Below, piece after piece: positions 57,728 through 64,000 of a stretch of DNA of 64,000 nucleotides. Position 1 is the first letter of the stretch, and each line of letters starts with the position of its first letter. The DNA comes from Gari tellinella. Taxonomy: Eukaryota > Mollusca > Bivalvia > Cardiida > Psammobiidae. The DNA lies in the NCBI GenBank assembly GCA_922989275.2, contig OV277864.1, positions 52,513,550-52,577,549 on the forward strand. Direction: 5' to 3'. A model generated the notes under the pieces. That model had not been told where the DNA came from, ran no database searches, and was given only the letters and a program-made list of their open reading frames with translations. A program made the position numbers and the translations under genes.

Positions 57728-58167
57728 ACCATATTTTTCTCAGCACATGCCCCTGTTACTTTATTTGTTAATCCCAGCTAGCCGTTTTCAAACAAAAGAC
57801 TTTACACACAATTAAAAACAACCAGTGATATGAAATTCAACATTTTAAACACTCGTTTTTTTCTCTTCCTGCGAGGTTTGTGTACGCTGATACTTGTGAT
57901 TTAATGAGGTATTTCGAGATATACATTATGGAAATAATATATGTAAATGATATTAGAAATAGTTTAAACGTGACAGTTTGAAAGTTGGACTTTTAAATAG
58001 ATCTAACTTAAACAATTGGAAGCATTGCAAGGATCACTAGACATGTGTGTTAAAACTAAAATGGACACCAGTCAAAGTTTCCTGAGAGAATAAATCATCA
58101 ACATATGGGCACACGTTTAGACTTTAATACTGGTAAGGTATTTTTACTTTGTCTTGGTTATTCAATA
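57726..58167. other. No gene recognised
   Basis: AT-rich spacer. Confidence 0.4.
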
Positions 58168-58302
58168 TATTGATGTTTTCGTAGTACATGGATAAGGACT
58201 TCCCTTGCGCTCGGTGGGGTACAAATGTTTACCAATAAACAACGTTTGTACTCTAATGTGTCTTATGCTGACAATGTGGGATTTCTTATCACAATCTAAG
58301 TA
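58168..58302 (+). repeat. Direct repeat flanking a family B MITE, left copy
   Basis: TATTGATGTTTTCGTAGTAC ... TTATCACAATCTAAGTA. The same text is present at 58671-58811 with an indel (TTCCC versus TTTAACTAAACC) and a few substitutions. Both copies begin and end with TA. Confidence 0.9.
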
Positions 58303-58670
58303 CAGCACTCCCTCTCTACAACGACATCCAGTGGGAGACACAGAGTGTGTGCGTTGTTCGGAGGGAGTCGTTATAGAGAGGGAAAATAAAGATTTGGCTT
58401 ACGTTTGCAAACAGCTTGAATCCAGATCAGACGCCGCGTAGCGCGGCGTCTGATCTGGAATCAAGCTGTTTGTCACTCATAACTATATTCATTCTATCAC
58501 AATGTCAACTTAAATGTAATTTTAAGAAATACAGCAGACGACAATTTTAAGCAGACGACATTGCAGCAGTAAAAGCGTTAGTCATAATTGTCCGGTTTTG
58601 TGAACTGAGACAAGGGTCGTTGTAAAGAGGGAGTCGTTGTTGGGAGGGCCGTTGTAGGGAGGGAACGCTG
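58303..58670 (+). mobile_element. Family B MITE, reference copy
   Basis: 368 bp, CAGCACTCCCTCTCTACAAC ... AGGGAGGGAACGCTG, TA on each side. The left subterminal block TTGTTCGGAGGGAGTCGTTATAGAG and right block GTCGTTGTAAAGAGGGAG form secondary inverted motifs. The core at 58408-58472 (CAAACAGCTTGAATCCAGATC, AGACGCCGCGTAGCGCGGCG, TCTGATCTGGAATCAAGCTG) is almost perfect. Confidence 0.92.
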
Positions 58671-58811
58671 TATTGATGTTTTCGTAGTGCATGATAAGGA
58701 CTTTAACTAAACCTTGCGCTCGGTGGGGTACAAATGTTTACCAATAAACACCGTTTGTACTCTAATGTGTCTTATGCTGTCAATGTGGGATTTCTTATCA
58801 CAATCTAAGTA
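58671..58811 (+). repeat. Direct repeat flanking a family B MITE, right copy
   Basis: TATTGATGTTTTCGTAGTGC ... TTATCACAATCTAAGTA, starting at the TA that borders the MITE. See 58168-58302. Confidence 0.9.
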
Positions 58812-59084
58812 ACTCGAAGCTCGAAGTCCGAATGTTTTTTTTCACGTACACAAAGATGTTGTCATTTTGCGTATATGCATTAATTTTATACTTCAAGTCA
58901 TATTTTCTTTTCAGTTTAATAAAAGTAAGTTATATAAAACATCCAAACAATTTGAAAATGACAAGGACAACATCATTGTCAAAAACATTATGATGCCTTG
59001 TAGGATACCGAACTGTGTTCGATCAGGATAAAAACTATTTGAAATTGTTATGCTGGCTCTGTCATTTTAAATATAAAAATGTTA
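58812..59084. other. AT-rich DNA with a half core
   Basis: GAACTGTGTTCGATCAGGATAAAAACTATTTG at about 59010-59043 looks like the right arm of a worn core. Nothing else was recognised. Confidence 0.4.
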
Positions 59085-59309
59085 GGCCATTTGAGCCTAG
59101 CGTCGCATCAAAGGGTACATAGGCAAACTGTGTAGACTGATCAGACGCCGCATTATGCGGCGTCTGATTAGAGTCAACCCTGTTTACTGATAGGAATTTC
59201 AATATAAAACAAAACAAAAATAAACATTTAGACCAGGTACCCCTTAGGATAAAAAATGACTAATCCAACAGATAAGCATTGGTGAATCAACTTGGCATAA
59301 ACGGGTTAA
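59085..59309 (-). mobile_element. Family D MITE, reverse
   Basis: Core at 59124-59186 (CAAACTGTGTAGACTGATC, AGACGCCGCATTATGCGGCG, TCTGATTAGAGTCAACCCTG). The right end ATAAACGGGTTAA is intact; the left end is worn (GAGCCTAGCGTCGC). GATAGGAATTTCAATATAAAAC matches the reverse of the 53829 copy. Confidence 0.75.
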
Positions 59310-59542
59310 AGAAAAGCGCCGGTGCATACTATGATATAGAATATGATTAGTTATTACACACATTGGCGACTAACTTTGACATGACTGGCAAACAACGTGT
59401 ACATGTAGTCGATTTCAACACCCGGTGTAATATCTGGATCTAATATGTTTACAATTGTCATATTATTTTAAGTTCATACGCGTTAATTTGTAAAAACATC
59501 TTCTTATCTACTAATTGCCAGTCACCAAGGTCATTATATATA

Positions 59543-59637
59543 CAGTGGATAACACTTTATTTGTCCCAAAAAAAGCTTTTACGCTAAATGTATTATTTCA
59601 AATACAAATAGTTGGGAGCCAGATCAGAAGCCGGGTA
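59543..59637 (+). mobile_element. Family A MITE, left third
   Basis: CAGTGGATAACACTTTATTTG, AAGCTTTTACGCTAAATG, then AGTTGGGAGCCAGATC, AGAAGCCGGGTAA. It breaks off at the palindrome apex, next to a family C piece. Confidence 0.7.
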
Positions 59638-59802
59638 ATTGATATTATAAAATACCAGTGACAGCTTAAGGCAAGATGAACGTGTCGCAGAAAGCTCCTA
59701 TAAGAGTTTCTGTTTTACGTCCATCTTGCTTTAAGCAGTCGCCTGCCTTAAACTACTGCTAATTAACACAATTCAGTGGTCGTATTATACTGGTTGTTAC
59801 TG
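59638..59802. mobile_element. Family C MITE, left end lost
   Basis: GTGACAGCTTAAGGCAAGATG ... CATCTTGCTTTAAGCAGTCGCCTG, then AATTAACACAATTCAGTGG and GGTTGTTACTG. Its left end is replaced by the family A remnant, whose palindrome apex is the junction. Confidence 0.7.
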
Positions 59803-59911
59803 TTTACGAGCTATAGGTACATTGTACTGGCACACTGAAGGTGTACTTACTAAACAAGTTCATTGTTTTCACACAAAAGAACCAATGTTCTGTGAAGCTG
59901 CATTCGAATGT

Positions 59912-60330
59912 AGAGTAAAACCTCTCTATAACGACAATTGAGTCAACCCATTTATACCCAGTGGATGCTTCCATGTTTATATATTGGATTAGTCCACTTT
60001 TAATCAAGTGGATGCCTGGTCGAAATCCTCATTTTCATTTTGTTTTATATTGAAATTCCTATCAGCAATCAGTGTAGACTCTGATCAGACGCCGCATAAA
60101 GCGGCGTCTGATCAGAGTCTTCACTGTTTGCCTATGTCCCATATATGGGATCGTGGGCACACATGGGATAAGCACATTAGTTTGTGTTTAAATAATGTGA
60201 TTACTCATATCAGGGTGGAAGTAAAACAGAAAGCTCATTTAAGGTTTACTTTCACTATGCTTTAAGCTTCCCTCTGTCTTTCATAGACTCAAGTAGTATT
60301 GTTGTAGATGTCGTTATAGGGGGGTTACTG
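59912..60330. mobile_element. Family C MITE split by a family D MITE
   Basis: The left part AGAGTAAAACCTCTCTATAAC (59912-59942) and the right part 60172-60330 (GGTGGAAGTAAAACAG ... GATGTCGTTATAGG ... GGTTACTG) make one element when 59943-60171 is removed. Its core is of the second type (GTAAAACAGAAAGCTC / ACTTTCACTATGCTTTAAGC). Confidence 0.75.
59943..60171 (+). mobile_element. Family D MITE nested in family C
   Basis: TCAACCCATTTATACCCAGTG ... GGGCACACATGGGATAA, TTAA ends changed by one base each. The core at 60066-60130 (CAATCAGTGTAGACTCTGATC, AGACGCCGCATAAAGCGGCG, TCTGATCAGAGTCTTCACTG) is well paired. CCCATATATGGG is present as in 53829. Confidence 0.82.
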
Positions 60331-60366
60331 TATACATGTACACAATTGAAACGTTATTAATACATA

Positions 60367-60612
60367 CAGTGGAGAATGTGTTATTCTTTCCCAATAAATG
60401 CGTTTACGCTAAAACTATTATTTGCAGTGCAAACAGTTTGGAGCCAGATCAGACGCCGGGTAACCCGGCGTCTGATCAGGCTCCAAACTGTTTGCCACCA
60501 AGATAAACATGAGTTATCAGAATTGTCCAAAAGTTGTACTTTTCTACGTTTTAGTGTTTTGCGTTTGCGTACGTTTGCGTTTAAACGGGAAAGAATAACA
60601 GATTATCCACTG
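60367..60612 (+). mobile_element. Family A MITE, complete
   Basis: 246 bp, TA-flanked, CAGTGGAGAATGTGTTATTC ... CAGATTATCCACTG. The core CAAACAGTTTGGAGCCAGATC, AGACGCCGGGTAACCCGGCG, TCTGATCAGGCTCCAAACTG is essentially perfect apart from CAGATC/GATCAG next to GGAGCC. One of the youngest-looking copies. Confidence 0.93.
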
Positions 60613-60736
60613 TATAACCACACTTTTCTATCAACATACATGTACGAGTTTTTTAAAACATACACAACATGAATAGGTATTAGCAACAATGTAGATAAAG
60701 ATTAACTGCTACATTTGAATGCGTTTAGTCTTATTT

Positions 60737-60862
60737 GCCTGTGTAAATAATGACCTTATTTTGTCCGCCTTTAGGTGCCTTCTGCTTTACAGTACTTCAA
60801 ACCTGCTTTATACATTAATCAATCTTCAAAACTACAAAGTACAGACTAAGGGATAAATGGTT
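60737..60862. mobile_element. Family H fragment, degenerate
   Basis: TTTAGGTGCCTTCTGCTTTAC, TTCAAACCTGCTTTATAC and GGGATAAATGGTTAAGC resemble the right half of family H. Confidence 0.5.
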
Positions 60863-61051
60863 AAGCAATGATCGAGAGTGGCCTGATTTCTCCGAATTGT
60901 TACATGTTTCATGTCATTAATTTGTTACAGGGTTCTCTACGTTTGTTCCATAGAGCCTGGAGATACTGAGAGGTCATGGGGTCATCAGCTGGTACATTGC
61001 ATGTTCACCCAATCAAAGAGGTAAAACCATATTAACAATCCTGCTACACTA

Positions 61052-61300
61052 CAGTGGAGAAACCGTTAATTCTGTCCCGTTTAAACGCAAGCGAAACGCA
61101 AACGCATTCGAATAAAACGAAGAAAATGACAAGTGTTTGACAACTCTGAATGTTGATTTTAACATGGATGACAAACAGTTTGGAGCCTGATCAGACGCCG
61201 GGTTACCCGGCGTCTGATCTGGCTCCAAGCTGTTTGCATTTGAAATATTTAGTTTTAGCGTAAACGCGTTTATTGGGAAAGAATAACATGTTCTCCACTG
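61052..61300 (-). mobile_element. Family A MITE, subfamily 2, complete
   Basis: 249 bp, TA-flanked, CAGTGGAGAAACCGTTAATTC ... AACATGTTCTCCACTG. Between end and core it has AACGCATTCGAATAAAACG and GTGTTTGACAACTCTGAATG, which differ from the majority type. The core CAAACAGTTTGGAGCCTGATC, AGACGCCGGGTTACCCGGCG, TCTGATCTGGCTCCAAGCTG is the same as subfamily 1. Confidence 0.9.
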
Positions 61301-61337
61301 TAACACGATCCTGCTAAATGCATTCATGTACATGTAC

Positions 61338-61515
61338 CTGTTGAAAATCGATACTTCGAACTAGCTTAAATCGTAGTTCGTAAGTTGAATTTCGATAATT
61401 CGATATCGCTTATTAATTTGTACACACCCATATTTCAAAGTAAACAAAAACATTTGAACTTTGAACAATTGGTAAATTCGAACTAACGCGAGTTCGAATA
61501 ATCGAGTTTCTACTG
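61338..61515 (+). mobile_element. Family F element
   Basis: GAAAATCGATACTTCGAAC, TGAATTTCGATAATTCGATATCGC, TTTGAACTTTGAACAATTGG, CGAACTAACGCGAGTTCG and ATCGAGTTTCTACTG, followed by TA. The left CAGT end is not clear. Confidence 0.65.
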
Positions 61516-62317
61516 TATAAGATTTCACTCTTCACGCTTTGTGTTCAACCTTCTTTAGAAATAACCAAGGACAACTGGGGAACACAACAGTTACAACAGG
61601 GTACAAGTTATTTCCTTATTATAATTTCGATTTGTTCAAAGCTGTAGTAAGGGGAATACGAAAGGTTTTGTAATGGGATCTATCCGCATTTTTCAATTTC
61701 GTTTGAGCATCTACTTTCAGTAAACCTGAAACAAAATTAACTTTTCAGTCACTGTCAAAGCTTCAATGGGGAATATATAGTCCCCAAAATGATTATGTTT
61801 TTGTGCTAAAACAGTTATTATATCTATTACAAACAGACCAAAGGCTAGTTTGAAATATGAACAGCAATAGTGAGTAGCTTCTTGTCAGTCACATTTGAAT
61901 TTCAAAAAACTGTTATTTTCTGTAATTAATTGTACGACATTTACGCTTTGTTTCCTGTAAACGGGAAATAGCAACGAGGTTTGTTATTGTAAAACTACAT
62001 GTATCCGTGTAGAAGTTAAAGATTATAATTATGCTGAATACTGTCTGACTAAAAGGACTAAATATGTTGAACGCCGGTTTAAATCATGCTGAATAAGCAT
62101 CATTTAAGGTAACTTGAACGCTTATTGCATGTCACAATGCAGTAAGTTTTCATTATAACGCTTGTCCTGCAATTTGCAGATACTTTCCATTAGATCATTA
62201 TGTTTGAACGGATACTTATAACTAGGGTTAATGCGATTAGGCCGATTCATGTTCTGTTTACAGTCTAAAGTTTTAAGAAGTTAGGTTTTTTCTCGACATC
62301 ACATTTATATCTTCCAG
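61516..62317. other. Probable intron or intergenic DNA before the exon
   Basis: No repeat recognised. It ends with a polypyrimidine stretch (TTTTTTCTCGACATC ... TATATCTTCCAG) that fits a splice acceptor at 62317/62318. Confidence 0.5.
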
Positions 62318-62701
62318 GTGGAAGTTTTGTATGAGAAACCCCACTACCCTCCTCCATCCCCACCCAGATTCAACTTCTCAGATCTGTTCAGGACTATACC
62401 AATACACGACGAGACGGTTATTGCTGATGACGGCTTTGATTGGAATGCACTGGAGCTGTCTCTAAGAAGAGAAGAGGTTAAAAAAGCAGAGGAAAAACAG
62501 AACAACACTGGTGAGATACAGGCTGTGTTTGATGCAAACGCTCAGCATGCAAACAAGTTGGGGAACAATGTAAAAAGAACTAAAGATGAAACAAATAATG
62601 AAAATAAATCGGCAATATACACAGGTGAAGAGGATCAAGGTCGATCAAATATAACGATCGCTTTTAATAGCAGAAAAAGAATTGACAACCATGCTCGAGA
62701 G
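62318..62701 (+). CDS. Putative internal coding exon, unknown protein
   Basis: 384 bp, exactly 128 codons, between a good acceptor (TATATCTTCCAG before 62318) and a consensus donor (GAG then GTATGT at 62702). The frame starts GTG GAA GTT; this is an internal exon, so no start codon is expected. The peptide begins VEVLYEKPHYPPPSPPRF (Pro-rich), then FSDLFRTIPIHDETVIADDG and FDWNALELSLRREEVKKAEE. After that it is polar, with many Asn, Lys and Glu (NNVKRTKDETNNENKSA), and looks intrinsically disordered. The base composition is less AT-rich than its surroundings. I do not recognise the family. Only one exon is visible; MITEs lie within 200 bp downstream. The frame closes about 60 bp into the intron. 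Confidence 0.6.
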
Positions 62702-62799
62702 GTATGTATATTTTCTCGTACGATATGTATTTGCATACGACATGCCTGCTGTTTAACAAAAGGTTGAAAACCTTCACTGCCTAACCCTAAGTGCAATGG

Positions 62800-62872
62800 T
62801 TATTGACAAACAGTTTTGATTCGTATGGGACGCCGTGTAATGCGGCCTCTGATCAAAATTCAAACTGCTTCA
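62800..62872. repeat. Core palindrome, degenerate, in the putative intron
   Basis: ACAAACAGTTTTGATTCGTATGG, GACGCCGTGTAATGCGGCC, TCTGATCAAAATTCAAACTGC. Upstream, TTCACTGCCTAACCCTAAG could be a worn element end. Confidence 0.55.
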
Positions 62873-62888
62873 ACTCTGTCCAATATAA

Positions 62889-63245
62889 CAGTGCTCCCTC
62901 TATACAACGACACCCAATTCGATACACAAAATGTGCGTTGTTCGGAAAATGTCGTTATAGTGAGGAAAATGATTTAAATGTACAAACAGCTAGGATGTAG
63001 ATCAGACGCCGCGTAACGCGGCGTCGGATCTGGATTTAAGCTGTTTGTCACCCGTCATTAAGTTGTTTCTGTCAAAAATGGTCAATACGTAACTTTGAGA
63101 AATACAGCAGACGACAACTTTAAGCAGACGATTTTACAGCAGTAAAAACGTTAGACTTAATTGCCCTGTTTAAAAAACTACAGCAATGTTCGTTGTAAGG
63201 AGGGAGGCGTTGTTTGGACAAGGACAGTGTAGGGATAGAACGCTG
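62889..63245 (+). mobile_element. Family B MITE with core palindrome
   Basis: CAGTGCTCCCTCTATACAAC ... GGGATAGAACGCTG, followed by TA. The core at 62983-63047 is CAAACAGCTAGGATGTAGATC, AGACGCCGCGTAACGCGGCG, TCGGATCTGGATTTAAGCTG: the inner stem is perfect, the left outer arm has drifted. Confidence 0.88.
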
Positions 63246-63339
63246 TACTTATATTTAAAGACATTAAGCCAGTCCATTCACTGATTACCCCCTCATTGTT
63301 CTTACTTGGTGTGAAAATACAGGTAGATCACGTGAAAAT

Positions 63340-63530
63340 GGCTCAGGTAACGGCTCAGCCATCTGAAGCTTTGAATAGAGGCCCTTACATAATAGATCTC
63401 AATAGGTTTTTCAATGGGGTTTACTAACCAAGCTATCAAAAATTAGGTGCGGGCCTCACATGAGACGCCTGAATGATTCTTTGCCTAGACGCTAGCCGAG
63501 TAAGTGCATGGGCTCCATGCTTTGACTCAA
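63340..63530 (-). repeat. Dispersed repeat, copy 2
   Basis: Reverse of 5960-6160: GGGCCTCACATGAGACGCC, AATGGGGTTTACTAACCAAGC and AGAGGCCCTTAC match GGCGT...TGTGAGACCC, TTAGTTAGTAAAACCCATTG and GAGGGCCTCT there. Confidence 0.55.
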
Positions 63531-63684
63531 ACTTTCTACGGTGTAGGTGTAACCACTCAAGCTTGGTCATGTAATGTCTTTAAGAAATATAAATAGATGA
63601 CAATAGTTTAAAGCAGAGGGCGATATAGTAGTAAAGTGGCTAATGACCATCCGTTATAACGACTGTTTAACCCTTTCATAGTTA

Positions 63685-63770
63685 CAGTGGAGAATCTGTT
63701 ATTCTTTCCCGATAAACGCGGTTACGCTAAAATTAGTTTTTCTTTTACAAACAGTTTGGAGCCCTGATCT
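63685..63770 (+). mobile_element. Family A MITE, left third
   Basis: CAGTGGAGAATCTGTTATTC, CGCGGTTACGCTAAAATTAG, ACAAACAGTTTGGAGCCCTGATC and then unrelated TTAGGATCAAGG. Like the copy at 59543, it breaks within the palindrome. Confidence 0.75.
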
Positions 63771-63809
63771 TAGGATCAAGGTACTCTTAACATGACACAG
63801 CTGAACTTA

Positions 63810-64000
63810 CAGTGGAAAATCTGCTATTCTTTCCCAATAAACGCGTTTACGCTAAAACTATTATTTGCAGTGCAAACAGTTTGGAGCCAGATCAGACGCC
63901 GGGTAACCCGGCGTCTGATCAGGCTCCAAACTGTTTGCCACCAAGACAAACAGGAATTATCAGAATTGTCCAAAAGTTGTTCTTTTCTACGTTTTAGTGA
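63810..64000 (+). mobile_element. Family A MITE, cut by the window end
   Basis: TA then CAGTGGAAAATCTGCTATTC; a complete near-perfect core CAAACAGTTTGGAGCCAGATC, AGACGCCGGGTAACCCGGCG, TCTGATCAGGCTCCAAACTG. The right end lies beyond 64000. Confidence 0.9.

Noticed and set aside
57136..57815. Ser/Leu-rich ORF up to 187 codons and Arg/Glu-rich antisense ORF
   Set aside because: Low-complexity TCTC/CTGT tract is open in several frames on both strands; no domain, start context or splice signal.
18574..63997. Recurrent conceptual peptides containing SLEPDQTPGNPASDQAPNCLP or VWSQIRRRVTRRLIRLQTVC in several places
   Set aside because: They are the two reading directions of the family A MITE and its core palindrome. 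The repeats lack codon-level conservation and each copy ends where the MITE ends. They would look like a conserved protein family in automated annotation.

Overview
The window is 64 kb of AT-rich animal DNA, almost certainly from a bivalve mollusc. The clearest evidence for that is two 'pearl'-type elements (tandem ~170-bp core repeats plus an ACGG/GACT microsatellite), a class described from oysters, mussels and clams. Penelope-like, tRNA-SINE and many MITE families fit the same assignment. A dreissenid is my best guess, from recollection of similar repeats only. There are no bacterial-style genes, no operons and no CRISPR array. Only one stretch looks like host coding sequence: an internal exon at 62318-62701 with a consensus acceptor, an open 128-codon frame and a consensus donor. 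The rest is intergenic or intronic DNA filled with transposable-element remnants.

Layout. 0-9 kb: TTAA-ended MITE remnants, a hairpin at 6.6 kb, a decayed Penelope-like element on the minus strand (7.4-8.3 kb) and a pearl element. 9-15 kb: a cluster of 'TCCCTC' MITEs (family B) and 'CAGTAAAACC' MITEs (family C), one B copy nested in a C copy, and a second pearl element. 15-30 kb: scattered MITEs, a tandem 169-bp duplication (21.7-22.0 kb) and the C-terminal piece of a non-LTR reverse-transcriptase ORF (24.1-24.7 kb). 30.7-36.5 kb: one 5.8-kb foldback structure flanked by TA, with arms over 2 kb long and a SINE with a 13-bp target-site duplication inserted in the left arm. 37-53 kb: sparse MITEs, a 159-bp near-perfect hairpin with a TTCG loop (41.5 kb) and a tRNA-derived SINE. 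53-64 kb: the densest MITE region, a 1.2-kb pyrimidine-rich tract interrupted by a TTAA MITE, and the putative exon.

Main observation. Several MITE families differ in their termini and target sites: A and B are TA-flanked with CAGT ends, D, E and I have TTAA ends, and K has GGGGCCCG ends. They nevertheless carry the same kind of 55-65-bp central palindrome: CAAACAG, a family-specific arm, GATCAGACGCC, a short loop, then the mirror image. The arms differ between families but change together on both sides. Two copies from different families (A at 43264 and B at 10130) lack the palindrome at the same GTTTG boundary. A second central palindrome (CTTAAAGCAGG...CCTGCTTTAAG) is likewise shared by family C (TA) and families H/G. 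This behaves like a modular hairpin cassette carried by unrelated non-autonomous transposons. No transposase for any of these families is intact in the window.

Family letters used below are local labels for this window, not database names.
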